From positions 1 to 64,000 of the forward strand of contig OZ345359.1 of assembly GCA_977006965.1 (NCBI GenBank): DNA of 64,000 nt, given 5' to 3'. The notes below the pieces were generated by a model, which made no database searches, was not told where the DNA came from, and was given only the letters and a program-made list of their open reading frames with translations. The position numbers were made by a program, and so were the translations under genes. The stretch is from Phymatolithon calcareum (Eukaryota; Rhodophyta; Florideophyceae; Hapalidiales). Below, in pieces: positions 9,509-21,649 of the stretch (positions are counted from its first letter, which is position 1; every line of letters starts with the position of its first letter).

Positions 9509-10290
9509 AAAATCGATTTGAAAATCGGATTCAAAATTGAATTGAAAATGGAACTTAATCGAATTGAAAATTGGCTTGGAAATCGTATCAAAAGTCGAAT
9601 TGCTAATGAACTTGGAAACCTTATTCGAAATGGAATTGAAAATCGAATTGAAAATGGTGTTGAAGATCTAATCGAAAATCAAATTGAAAATCGACCTGAT
9701 GATCGAATTGTTAATCGAATTCAAAATAGATTTGAAGATCGAATTGAAAATCGAATTGTACATTGAATTGAAAATCGAATTGTACATTGAATTTAAAATT
9801 GAAAATGGCCCTGGGGATCGATTTGAAACTCGATTTGAAAATGGAATTGGAAGTCGAATTGAACATGGACTTGGAAATTGTATCAAAAATCGAATTAAAA
9901 ATAAACTTTGAAATCTAATTCAAAATATAATTGAAAATCAAATTGACAAATTGTGCTGGAGATCGAATCGAAAATCAAATTGAAAATCGAATTGAAAATG
10001 GAATGCAAAACGGACTAGAAAATCGAATTGAAAATCAAAGTGAAAATTGTGTTGAAGATCGAATCGAAAATCAACTTGAAAATCGACTTGACAATGGAAT
10101 GCAAAACGGACTAGAAAATCGAATTGAAAATTGAATTGAAAATGGAACTCAAAATCGAATTGAAAACTGGTTTGAAAATGGAATTTTGAATGGAATTGTA
10201 TCAATTGGAAATGGAATTTGGAATGGAAATGCAAATGGAACTGAAAATCTAATTTGTGCACCTTCTGTCTACTCGCATTATATAATGCCA
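9509..10290. repeat. AATCGAATTGAAA-type degenerate satellite, copy 1
   Basis: Short units of the form GAAAATCGAATTGAA repeat imperfectly with 12- to 18-base phrasing, giving NRIENRIEN-like peptides on + and FNSIFNSIF or FDFQFDF on -. Long open frames on both strands are a by-product of the repeat. The copy at 16.2-17.1 kb is nearly identical in its right half (9,940-10,250 against 16,815-17,125), so the array was duplicated as part of the larger block. Confidence 0.75.
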
Positions 10291-10800
10291 CAATAACTTT
10301 TTCTCTAAGTTAAGTATGATACCATCTGGGCAGCAGCAGCGCACGCGTATCATACAATGCCCAGTTCTCGTTTTGTTAATATCGAGTACGAGTGCAATTG
10401 AAAATGAAATTTGAAATATTATTAATACTGAAAAGAACTTGAAAATAGAATTGAATGATGAATTGAAAATTGAATAGGAAATTGAATTGATTATAGACCT
10501 GAAACCAGAATTGAAAATAGAACTGAACATCAACTACAAAACAGGGAACAGGGACTGCAAAATGGAATTGAATATAGAATTGAAGACTGAACTAAAAACT
10601 GATTTGAAATTTGAATTCAAAATGGAATTGTAAAAATTGGAAATGTAACTTAGAATTGAAATGAATATTAAATTGAAAATAGATTTTGTGCAGCACCTGT
10701 CCACTCGTATTATACAATGCGACAATAACTCCTTCTGTATGTCGAGTAGGATACCAGCTGGGCTGCAGCTCTCCATGCTAGTTGGGCAGTAGCGGCCCAG
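10291..10800. repeat. Spacer linking the two satellites, with stray 72-bp units
   Basis: This is a continuation of GAATTGAAAAT-like sequence interrupted by diverged members of the 72-bp dyad family (GTATGATACCATCTGGGC ... GCGTATCATACAATG at 10,315-10,360, and a second near 10,740-10,815). It is duplicated at 17.13-17.70 kb with few changes. Confidence 0.6.
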
Positions 10801-12680
10801 ACGTATTATACAATGCCATGCTGACTAGAGTATGATATGCCCACGCAATGCCACGTTCACACGTTGTCGATATCTATTATGATACCAACTGGGCAGCAGC
10901 TCCCGCGCGTATCATACAAAGCCACGTTCACACCTTGTCGATTTCAAATTGGCTCCTTGTCGATGTCCAGTATAATACCAACTGGGCAGCAGCTGCCCAC
11001 GCGTATCATACAATGCCACGTTGACTCCTTGTCGATATCTAGTATGATACGAACTGGGCAGCAGCTGCCCACGCGTATCATTCAAAGCCACGTTCACACC
11101 TTGTCGATATCAAGTATGATACCAGCTGGGCAGCAGCTGCCCACGCGTATCATACAATGCCACGTTGACTCCTTGTCGATATCTAGTATGATACCAACTG
11201 GGCAGCAGCTGCCTACTCGTATCATACAAGGACACGTTCACTCCTTGTCGATATCAAGTATGATACCAGCTGGGCAGCTGCTGCCCACGCGTATCATACA
11301 GTGCCACGTTGACTTCTTGTCGATATCTAGTATGATACGAACTGGGCAGCAGCTGCCCACGCGAATCATACAATGCCACGTTCACACCTTGACGAAATCA
11401 AGTATGATACCAGCTGGGCAGCTGCTGCCCACTCGTATCATAAAATACCAAATTGACCCTTTGTCGATATCCAGTATAATACGAACTGGGCAGCAGCTGC
11501 CCACGCGTATCAAACAATGCCACGTTGACTCCTTGTCGATATCTAGTATGATACGAGCTGGGCAGCAGCTGCCACGCGTATCATACAAAGCCACGTTCAC
11601 ACCTTGTCGAAATCAAGTATGATACCAGCTGGGCAGCAGCTGCCCACGCGTATCATAAAATACAAAATTGCCTCCTTGTCGATATCCAGTATGATACCAA
11701 CTGGGCAGCAGCTGCCCACGCGTATCATACAATGCCACGTTGACTTCTTGTCTATATCTAGTATGGTACGAACTCGGCAGCAGCTGCCCGCGCGTATCAT
11801 ACAAAGCAACGTTCACACCTTTTCGATATCAACTATGATACCAGCTGGGCAGCTGCTGCCCACGCGTATCAAACAATGCCACGTTGACTCCTTGTCGATA
11901 TCTAGTATGATACCAACTGGGCAGCAGCTGCCCGTGCGTATCATACAAAGCAACGTTCACACTTTGTCGATATCAAGTCTGATACCATCTGGGCAGCTGC
12001 TGCCCACGCGTATCATACAATGCCACGTTGACGCGTTGTCGATATCTGGTATGATTCCAACTGGGCAGCAGCTGCCCACGCGTATCATACAATGCCACAT
12101 TCACACCTTGAGGAAATCAAGTATGATACCAGCTGGGCAGCTGCTGCCCACGGGTATCATAAAATACCAAATTGACTCTTTGTCGATATCCAGTATAATA
12201 CCAACTGGGCAGCAGCTGCCCACGCGTATCAAACAATGCCACGTTGAATTCTTGTCGTTATCTAGTATGATACCAACTGGGCAGCAGCTGCCCACGCGTA
12301 TCATACAAAGCCATGTTCACACCTTGACGAAATCAAGTATGATACCAGCTGGGCAGCTGCTGCCCACGCGTATCCTAAAATACCAAATTGACTCCTTGTC
12401 AATATCCAGTTTGATACCAGCTGGGCAGCAGCTGCCCACGCGTATCATACAATGCCACGTTGACTCCTTGTCGATATCAAGTATGATACCAGCTGGGCAG
12501 CTGCTGCCCACGCGTATCATAAAATACCAAACTGACTCCTGGTCGATATTCAGCATGATACCAGCTGGGCAGCAGCTGCCCACTAGTATCATACAATGCC
12601 ACGTTGACTATTTTTTCATATCGAGTATTATTCCAGTTATGGAGCTGCTGCCCAGTCGTTTTATACAATAATGCAAGATT
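10801..12680. repeat. 72-bp dyad satellite, about 25 copies
   Basis: The unit is 72 bp and each contains a nested palindrome: GTATGATAC, then GGGCAGC(A/T)GCTGCCC, then ACGCGTATCATAC. Two unit types tend to alternate. One reads CACGTTGACTCCTTGTCG with CAGCAGCTG; the other reads CACGTTCACACCTTG with CAGCTGCTG. Together they suggest a 144-bp higher-order unit. Since 72 is a multiple of three, long frames appear on both strands (GQQLPTRIIQCHVDSLSI on +). They lack any domain and end where the array ends, so they are treated as repeat artefacts. Cruciform extrusion or protein binding to each dyad is possible. Confidence 0.85.
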
Positions 12681-12830
12681 CCTTCAAAAAGGACTTCCAA
12701 AATTTCAACGGTAATCATCCTCAATTTGGTGTCATAGCTCGTTGTTTCATTATGGGGTCGCCTGTATCGCATTGTTCTAGTCGCATTCTCAACGAAATAG
12801 TTTACAGTTCGACATTTCCAAGAGTGGAAA

Positions 12831-14300
12831 ATGACTTCTAAAAGTCATGCAGAGTGCCCTGAAAAGGATCGGTCAAAATGTCAATGCTATTTCATCCCCA
12901 GCTTCCTGTCAGACCTTTTCTTTTCCATGACCAGTCCTTTCTATCGTCCAGTTTCTAGCGTACCGAATTACTTCTGTTCCGAGTTATCAAGTAGTGTAGA
13001 TTCTCTTTCCAAAATCATGCCAAACTCCCTGGAAAATGACGTTCAATATGTGAATGTTTTTTATTTTTACTTCGGAGAGATTGTGCGCTTCAGACTCACA
13101 AATCCCAATCACGATTGCATTTGCACACTTCGATTTCGTGGCAGTGCTATTTTTGAAATTGCTAATTTTGAAAGATATCCGAATCATCGAAGATCATTTT
13201 CTCTTCTGCTACTAAATCTTTGCAAGTCGCATTGGGCAAAAATATAGTTGAAGTTCTTGAAATGAATAGAGACTTCGTTTCTAAGAACTTCCTCCTGAGA
13301 TTTTGTTCCTTCGAGACGTTTTCTCAGCAAACTATTTTCACACAATACGTCATCCTTCTGCAGTACTGATACCAGCTGGGCAGCAGCTGCCCACGCATAG
13401 CATGCCATGGCACGTACACTCGTTGTCGATGTCAAAATTCTGGCTGGACAGCAGTAACGCACGTGTATCATTCAGCGCCATGTAGACTCGTTGTCGCTGT
13501 TAACTATGATTTCATCTGGTCAGCCTCTTCCCATTTGGATAATACTGCTAGTTTCGTTATGGAAAGCGAAGATACGAATACATCAGGCCTCCGTTTTTGT
13601 ATATGTTGCTCAACGGACATACGAATAGCGGCAATGGATCTCTTCACGTCGCCACCAAGATGAACGATGTCTTCTTCGTTGGTGTAAACTTGCTTTAAGC
13701 ATTCTTCTTGAAAGCTGTTTGTGGTTCCTGCACTCTATGTCCCTCCATTTCAGCCACAACCCGACTCCCTAATTCAGCTGCTCTCAACCTCTCTGCGGTT
13801 TCCATAATTAAAGATGCCAAACTTTCATGGCCTCGTCTTGGAAACGTTTTGATTCATTTAACTGCTTCATATATTCCCCAAATCCTCGTTCTCAGAGATA
13901 TCTTCCTCAGTCCCTTCCCCGCCGATATTTTTTCTTCTTTCCCACACTGTCCAACAACACCTTCCACATCTTCTCCTCATGCACTTCGTCTAGAAGAGTG
14001 TCAACGGTATCCCAGAAAGCTTTTTCTCCAATCTCAAGCTGCATTCTATTTCCTGTGTTAGCGACAGCCCAGAACTGTACTTATTGGCCCAAGGAGTTGC
14101 TCGCTCAGAGTTTGTCTACATTTCGCGTTCCAGCTAATTCTCTGCCGTTTCATCTACTTTCTCCTCGTCAATCTGGTTCACCGCCTTCGTCCTTGGCTTG
14201 TCTTTCGCTTGCCACTTTCATACAATACAGCTCTCACTATGCGTGTTACTCACGGTTAATTGCAACCTCTCTTCGAGCTGAGATATTTTGCATCATTTAA
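12831..14300 (-). pseudogene. Decayed minus-strand gene, block copy 1
   Basis: The segment from about 12,880 to 14,650 is repeated at 17,960-19,860. On the minus strand near 14.06-13.70 kb several protein-like stretches remain in shifting frames, such as FWAVANTGNRMQLEIGEKAF and AFWDTVDTLLDEVHEEKMW. They are followed by an Arg/Lys- and Glu-rich helical part whose copy-2 version stays open for 90 codons. No domain was recognised. An isolated 72-bp dyad unit sits inside at 13,370-13,420. The + strand also has a 138-codon frame at 12,831-13,247 shared by both copies, but nothing marks it as coding. Confidence 0.4.
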
Positions 14301-14639
14301 ATGAACTTAGAGAATTACGTTTTCCCGACATTCCGCAATGTATTGCAAGACACGTCTCTGTTATAGTTTACTTATACTTAACGACCCTCTTTTAATAACG
14401 TTATATAAATATCAAAAATTATTCATAATCCAAAGATTGAAATAAATAACAATTGAGTACAGTTTACAGTTGCTCGTATAAGTCTTATGGCGAAATATTA
14501 TTGGCGGAACAAACAATTACCTTGCACACATCACTTCTCTATGGCAGCATATTATTGGCCTGCCCAATGTGATTACAGCCAATGACAATGATGCTTAAAA
14601 TTATTATGAATGATATATAAATTACCAATCAGATTCGAG

Positions 14640-15870
14640 ATCAATTTACTTTTTCACATACTTTTTCGCAGTATCGTGCGGATCTGGCGCACCCACTTCC
14701 CGTTCGCGCAGAGTTACGCGCTTGGTACTGCTCGAAAGCTCTCATCGAGACGAAGAGATCGGTACTAAGCGCGCAATTCTACGCGAACGGGAAGTTAGTG
14801 CGCCGAAAACCCGGGAGTGTGCCCAAATTTATATATAAAATAGGATTTTGATTTTTGGCGGGCCAAATTGGCGGACATTTTTTTTCCGTAACATGTCAAT
14901 TTAAATTTAGAATCCTATTTTCTATATACTTTTGGAACGATTCCACGGTTTCCGCGCACATACTTCCCGTCCGCGCAGAGTTGCGCGCTTAGAACCGATC
15001 TCTTCCTCTTGATGAGGCCTTTTGAACAGTACCAAGCGCGTAACTCTGCGCGAACGGGAAGTTGGTGCGCAGAAAACCGTGGAGTGTGTTCAAAAATATA
15101 TATAAAATAGGATTTTGATTTTTGGCGGGCAAAATTGGCGGACATTTTTTTTTCCGTAACATGTCAAATTAAATTTAGAATCCTATTTTTTATATACTTT
15201 TGGGACGATTCCACGGTTTCCGCGCACAAACTTCCCGTCCGCGCAGAGTTGCGCGCTTAGTACCGATCTCTTCGTCGTGATGAGAGCTTTCGAATGGTAC
15301 CAAGCGCGTACGATTGCGCGAACGGGAAGTCGGTGCGCTGAAAACCGTGGAGTGTGCCGAAAAATATATATAAAATAGGATTTTAATTTTTGGCGGGCTA
15401 AATTGGCGGCCAATTTTTTTCGGCAAATTTGTCAATTGAAATTTAGAATCCTATTTTGTATATAATTTTGGGCACACTCCACGGTTTTCTGTGCACCAAC
15501 TTCCCGTTCGCGCAGACTTAGGCGCTTGATACCATTCGAGAGGTCACATTACGGTGAAGAGAATGGTATCAAGCGCGTAACTCTGCGCAAACGGGAAGTT
15601 GGTGCGCGGAAATCCGTGGAATCCCGTCAAAAATAAATACAAATTAGAATCTTACGACTGCTATGCTATCGTAAATTTCGATTCCTATTTTCTAATAATA
15701 TTTGGGCTACATTTCCTTGGTTCTAGCGCACTATGTTCCCGTTCGCGCACACTTGCGCGCTTGGTACCGTTAGAAAGCGCGCGGCGAGAGCTTTCGAACG
15801 GTTCCAGGCGCGCAATTGTGTGCGCAAGGGAAGAAATGCGCAACCTGGAGCCGACCTGCGAAAAAGTATC
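14640..15870. repeat. Alternating GC-rich / AT-rich hairpin array, about 265-bp period
   Basis: Each unit has two palindromes. The GC arm pair is GCGCACCAACTTCCCGTTCG...GCGCGCTTGGTACC against GGTACCAAGCGCG...CGAACGGGAAGTTGGTGCGC, about 43 bases per arm around a loop of about 35-45 bases. The AT pair is TATATAAAATAGGATT...AATCCTATTTTNTATATA around GGCGGGCCAAATTGGCGG. GC hairpins sit at about 14,690, 14,955, 15,220, 15,485 and 15,725. Arms vary between units but compensating differences keep them paired in many places. No coding sign. The array could seed small RNAs or cruciforms. Confidence 0.8.
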
Positions 15871-15984
15871 TAAAAAGTAGACTCGAGTGCTGGGGGGGCT
15901 GGATGCAAGTTGAATTTAATGATACTTTACAATCCTGAAAAACTCATAAAATGGGCCATCTGGGAGGGTCTCGCAGAGAGGGTA

Positions 15985-16190
15985 AAATGGAAGGTGGCTC
16001 GTATCCCGCCAAAAAAAATAAGTAAATTTCAACTTTGGCTCGTATCCCGCCAGCCTTAACCTGCGAAAATGATACCATTTTTGCAGAGTCTCTCAGAATA
16101 ATCAAAAATCCGGCGGGATACGAGCCACTCCCCTTGTTTTTTAATTAAAATTTGTTAGCCGGCGGGTTACGAGCCACCGGAAACTATACA
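15985..16190. repeat. Double fold-back element, copy 2
   Basis: Same structure as at 8.23-8.42 kb: two TGGCTCGTATCCCGCC arms, the AATGATACCATT centre, and GGCGGGATACGAGCCA plus GGCGGGTTACGAGCCA on the right. It ends in GGAAACTATA and runs straight into the AAT-rich satellite without the 1.08-kb insertion. Confidence 0.65.
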
Positions 16191-16194
16191 GTAA

Positions 16195-17125
16195 TTGTAA
16201 ATTTAATTGAAAATGTAATAGTAATTGGAATTGTAATTGTAATTCAAATTGTGAATGTAACTGTAACTGTAATTTTAATTTAAATCGGATTGGAAATCGA
16301 GTTTTTAATGGAATTCAAAATCGAATTGAAAATTGAATTATAAATTCAAAACCGAATTCAAAATCGGATTGAAAATCGAATTGTATATTAAATTCAAAAT
16401 TGAACATTGACTTGAAAATCGAATAGAAAATGGATTTGAAAATCGGATTCGAAATGGAATTGAAAATCGAATTCAAAATTGGCTTGGAAATCGTATCAAA
16501 AGTCGAATTGATAATGAACTTGGAGATCTTATTCAAAATGGAATTGAAATTCGAATTGAAAATGGTGTTGAAGATTTAATCGAAAATCAAATTTAAAATC
16601 GACCTGATGATCGAATTGTTAATCGAATTCAAAATAGATTTGAAAATCGAGTTGAAAATCGAATAGTACATTGAATTCAAAATTGAAAATGGCCCTGGGG
16701 ATCGATTAGAAATTCGATTTGAAAATAGAATTGGAACCCGAATTGAACATGGACTTGGAAATTGTATCAAAAATCGAATTAAAAATAAACTTTGAAATCT
16801 AATTATAATTGAAAATCAAATTGACAAATTGTGTTGGAGATCGTATCGAAAATCAAATTGAAAATCGAATTGAAAATGGAATGCAAAACGGACTAGAAAA
16901 TCGAATTGAAAATCAAAGTGAAAATTGTGTTGAAGATCGAATCGAAAATCAACTTGAAAATCGACTTGACAATGGAATGCAAAACGGACTAGAAAATCGA
17001 ATTGAAAATTGAATTGAAAATGGAACTCAAAATCGAATTGAAAACTGGTTTGAAAATGGAATTTTGAATGGAATTGTATCAATTGGAAATGGAATTTGCA
17101 ATGGAAATGCAAATGGACCTGAAAA
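16195..17125. repeat. AATCGAATTGAAA-type satellite, copy 2
   Basis: Second copy of the satellite at 9.5-10.3 kb, with an extra 0.25 kb of TGTAATTGTAATT-like sequence at its left end. From about 16,440 it follows copy 1 closely, including the same CGGACTAGAAAATCGAATTG pairs. Confidence 0.75.
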
Positions 17126-17960
17126 TTTAATTTGTGCACCTTCTGTCTTCTCGTATTATATAATGCCACAATAACTTTTTCTCTAAGTTAAGTATGATAC
17201 CATCTGGGCAGCAGCAGCGCACGCGTATCATACAATGTCCAGTTCTCGTTTTGTTAATATCGAGTACGAGTGCAATTGAAAATGAAATTTGAAATATTAT
17301 TAATACTGAAAAGAACTTGAAAATAGAATTGAATGATGAATTGAAAATTGAATAGGAAATTGAATTGATTATAGACCTGAAACCAGAATTGAAAATAGAA
17401 CTGAACATCAAATACAAAACGGGGAACAGGGACTGCAAAATGGAATTGAATATAAAATTGAAGACTGAACTAAAAATTGATTTGAAATTTGAATTCAAAA
17501 TGGAATTGTAAAAATTGGAAATGTAACTTAGAATTGAAATGAATATTAAATTGAAAATAGATTTTGTGCAGCACATGTCCTCTCGTATTATATAATGCGA
17601 CAATAACTCTTTCTCTATGTCAAGTAGGATACCAGCTGGGCTGCAGCTGTCCATGCTAGTTGGGCAGTAGCGGCCCAGACGTATTATACAATGCCATGCT
17701 GACTAGAGTATGATATGCCCACGCAATGCCACGTTCACACGTTGTCGATATCTAGTATGATACCAACTGGGCAGCAGCTCCCGCGCGTATCATACAAAGC
17801 CACGTTCACACCTTGTCTATATCAAGTAAGATACCAGCTGGGCAGCTGCTGCCCACGCATATCATACAATGCCACGTTCACACCTTGACGAAATCAAGGA
17901 TGATACCAGCTGCGCAGCAGCTGCCCACGCGTATCATACAACGCCACGTTGAATTCTTGT
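17126..17960. repeat. Spacer and shortened 72-bp dyad satellite, copy 2
   Basis: Matches 10.29-10.84 kb and then only about three or four 72-bp units (17,740-17,950), where copy 1 has about 25. The junction into the following unique segment falls inside a unit (TTCTTGTCGATG|CTATTTCATCC). This points to array contraction or expansion after the block duplicated. Confidence 0.75.
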
Positions 17961-19860
17961 CGATGCTATTTCATCCCCAGCTTCCTGTCAGACCTTTTCT
18001 TTTCCATGACCAGTCCTTTCTATCGTCCAGTTTCTAGCGTACCGAATTACTTCTGTTCCGAGTTATCAAGCAGTGTAGATTATCTTTCCAAAATCATGCC
18101 AAACTCCCTGGAAAAGGACGTTCAATATGTGAATGTTTTTTATTTTTACTTCGGAGAGCTTGTGCGCTTCAGACTCACAAATCCCAATCACGATTGCATT
18201 TGCACACTTCGATTTCGTGGCAGTGCTATTTTTGAAATTGCTAATTTTGAAAGATATCGGAATCATCGAAGATCATTTCCTCTTCTGCTACTAAATCTTT
18301 GCAAGTCGCATTGGGCAAAAATATAGTTGAAGTTCTCGAAATGAATAGAGACTTCGTTTCTAAGAACGTCCTCTCTCAGGAATAGTCTTTGCATACCTGC
18401 TGACAACGTGGCGCATAAGTTTCCCCTGTTACCTTCCGTTCTAAACCGTCGTCCTCTGCTCCTCCGTTTTTCAACCCTCCATTAGTGCCACCACAAGACA
18501 TCAATAGGGCTCACTGAGATTTTGTTCCTTCGAGAATTTTTCTCAGCAAACTATTTTCACACAATACGTCATCCTTCTGCAGTACTGATACCAGCTGGGC
18601 AGCAGCTGCCCACGCATAACATGCCATGGCACGTACACTCGTTGTCGATGTCAAAATTCTGGCTGGACAGCAGCGACGCACGTGTATCATTCAGCGCCAT
18701 GTAGACTCGTTGTCGCTGTCAAGTATGATTTCATCTGGTCAGCCTCTTCCCATTGTGATAATACTGCTAGTTTCGTTATGGTAAGCGCAGATACGGATAC
18801 ATCAGGACTCCGTTTTTGTAAATGTTGCTCAACGGCCATACGAATAGCGGCAATGGATCTCTTCACGTCGCCACCAAGATGAACGATGTCTCCTTCGTTC
18901 GCGTAAACTTGCTTTAAGCATTCTTCTTCAAAGCTGTCTGTGGCTCCTGCACTCCATGTCCCTCCATTTCAGCCACAACCCGACTCCCTAATTCAGCTGC
19001 TCTCAACGTGTCTGCGGTTTCCATAATTAAAGATGAAAAAACTTTCATGGGCTCGTCTTGGAAACGTTTTGATTCATTTAACTGCTTCATATATTCCCAA
19101 ATCCTAGTTCTCAGAGATATCTTCCTCAGTCCCTTCCCCGCCGATATTTTTTCTCCTTTCCCACACTGTCCAATAACACTTTCCACATCTTCTCCTCATG
19201 CACTTCGTCTAGTAGAGTGTCAACGGTATCCCAGAAAGCTTTTTCTCCAATCTCAAGCTGCATTCTATTTCCTGTGTTAGCGACAGCCCAGAGCTTGACT
19301 TATTGGCCCAAGGAGTTGCCCGCTCAGAGTTTGTCTACATTTCGCGTTCCAGCTAATTCTCTTCCGTTTCATCTACTTTCTCCTCGTTAACCTGGTTCAC
19401 CGCCTTCGTCCTTGGCTTGTCTTTCGCTTGCCACTTTCTTACAATACAGCTCTCACTATGCGTGTTACTCACGGTTAATTGCAACCTCTCTTCGAGCTGA
19501 GATACTTTGCATCATGCAAATGAACTTAGAGAATTACGTTTTCCCAACATTCCGCAATGTATTGCAAGACACGTGTATGTTATAGTTTACTTATACTTAA
19601 CGAACAATTTTAAATAACGTTATATAAATATCAAGAATTATTTATAATCCAAAGATTGAAATAAATAACAATTGAGTACAGTTTACAGTTGCTCGTATAA
19701 GTCTTATGGCGAAATATTATTGGCGGAACAAACTGTTACCTTGCACACATCAATTCCCAATGGCAGTATATTATTGGCCTGCCCAATATGATTACAGCCA
19801 ATGACAATGATGCTCAAAATTAATATGAATGATATATAAATTACCAATCAGATTCGAGAA
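17960..19860 (-). pseudogene. Decayed minus-strand gene, block copy 2
   Basis: Second copy of the 12.88-14.65 kb segment, mostly identical. The minus strand keeps one 90-codon frame (19,186-18,914) reading GKGLRKISLRTRIWEYMKQL and then acidic and helical sequence ending LKKNA. In copy 1 that frame is broken by indels. About 135 bases at 18,375-18,510 are missing from copy 1 and include ATTAGTGCCACC, the tip of the small inverted-repeat element at 27.7 kb. Function not recognised. Confidence 0.4.
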
Positions 19861-21080
19861 CAAATTACTTTTTCACATACTTTTTCGCAGCTGCGTGCTG
19901 ATCTGGCGCACCAACTTCCCGTTCACGCAGAGTTACGCGCTTAGTACTCCTCGAAAGCTCTCATCGAGACGAAGAGATCGGTACTAAGCGCGCAATTCTG
20001 CGCGAACGGGAAGTTAGTGCGCCGAAAACCCGGGAGTGTGCTCAAATTTATATATAAAATAGGATTGTGATTTTTGGCGGGCCAAATTGCCGGACATTTT
20101 TTTTCCGTAACATGTCAATTTAAATTTAGAATCCTATTTTGTATATATTTTTGGACAGTTTCCCCGGATTTCGGCGCACCCACTTCCCGTCTGCGCCGGG
20201 CTGCGCGCTTGGTACCAATCTCTTCCTCTTGATGAGACCTTTCGAATGGTATCAAGCTCGTACCTCTGCGCGAACGGGAAGTCGGTGCGCTGAAAACAAT
20301 GCAGTGTGCCCCAAAATATATATAAAATAGGATTTTAATTTTTGGCGGGCCGATTTTGCGCACATTTTTTTTCCGTAACATGTCAATTTAAATTTAGAAT
20401 CCTATTTTTTATATATTTTTGGACCGTTTCCACGGATTTCGGCGCACCAACTTCCCGGCTCCGCAGTGTTGCGCACTTGGTACCGATCTCTTAGTCGTAA
20501 TGAGACCTTTTGAATGGTACCAAGCGCGTAACTCTGCGCGAACGGGACGTTGGTGCGCTGAAAACCGTGGAGTGTGCCTAAAAATATATATAAAATAGGA
20601 TTTCAATTTTTTGGCTGATAAAATTGGCGGCAATTTTTTTTGGGCTAAGTTGTCAATTTAAATTTAGAATCCTATTTTGTATATATTTTTCGCCGGATTC
20701 CACTGTTTTTGGCGCTCTAACTTCCCGCTCGGGCAGAGATACACGCTTGGTACCATTCGAAAGCTCTCATCGTGGCGAAGGGAACATTATCAAGCGCGTA
20801 ATGCTGCGCAGACGGGAAGTTGGTGCCCAAAAAACTGAGAAATCGGCCGAAAAATATATAAAAAAATAACTGCTATGCTATCATAAATTTAGATTCCTAT
20901 TTTGTAGAAATATTTGGGAGACATTTCCAGGGATCTGGCGCACCATGTTCCCGTTCGCGCACTCTTGCGCGCTTGGCACCGTTGGAAAGCGCGTCTCGAG
21001 AGCTTTCGAACGGTACCAGGCGCGCAAGTCTGCGCGCAAGGGAAAAAATGCGCCACCTGGGACCGACCGGCGAAAAAGTA
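19860..21080. repeat. GC/AT hairpin array, third block
   Basis: Five units of the same alternating hairpins as at 14.64-15.87 kb, with GC hairpins near 19,905, 20,170, 20,430, 20,705 and 20,935. Unit sequences have drifted further apart than in the middle array, yet both GC and AT stems remain. Confidence 0.8.
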
Positions 21081-21199
21081 TCTAAAACGTAGGCTCGAGT
21101 GCTGGGAGTCTTGGATGCAGGCTGAATTTAATGATACTTTACAATCCTGAAAAACTCATAAAATGGGCCATCTGGGAGGGTCTCGCAGAGAGGGTAAAA

Positions 21200-21400
21200 T
21201 GGAAGGTGGCTCGTATCCCGCCACAAAAAATAAGTAAATTTCAACTTTGGCTCGTATCCCGCCAGCCTTAACCTGCGAAAATGATACCATTTTTGCAGAG
21301 TCTCTCAGAATAATCAAAAATCCGGCGGGATACGAGCCACTCTCCTTGTTTTTTAATTAAAATTTGTTAGCCGGTGGGTTACGAGCCAGCGGAAACTATA
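21200..21400. repeat. Double fold-back element, copy 3
   Basis: Third copy of the TGGCTCGTATCCCGCC fold-back. It ends at GGAAACTATATAGG, after which the subtelomeric repeats stop and single-copy sequence begins. Confidence 0.65.
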
Positions 21401-21583
21401 TAGGTTCAGAATTGAAGGATCAAAACCCTAGATGCGTTTAAAATAAAATTAAAATAGCTTACTATGAGACATTTTAACCAATAAGCAGCCGTACGTAAAG
21501 AGCAGCTAATGGAGATTCTAGAGATGTACAAATATCGAAAAGTCAAAAAATGACATAACCCCATCTAGTTCTGAACACTCTCC

Positions 21584-21610
21584 CAATTTATCATTTTCAG
21601 GAATGACCCA
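21584..21610 (+). repeat. Left member of a 27-bp direct repeat
   Basis: Begins CAATTTATCATTTTCAGG and ends AATGACCCA. It recurs with one mismatch at 27,379-27,405, on the other side of the helicase-transposase gene. Confidence 0.6.
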
Positions 21611-21649
21611 GTTGTCGCTTTCTGAACTGTCGCGACCGCCGCCACCTTT

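Noticed and set aside
9509-10290. Open frames of NRIEN-type repeats on both strands as proteins
   Set aside because: They follow the satellite phase, occur on both strands at once and stop where the repeat stops.
10837-12671. Frames of 261 and 355 codons with a 24-residue repeat as a repeat protein gene
   Set aside because: A 72-bp period keeps any frame open; both strands are open, and there is no start context, signal or domain.
7400-21400. CRISPR array in the regularly spaced repeats
   Set aside because: Units vary, spacers are not unique, and the DNA is eukaryotic with introns and LTR/LINE elements.
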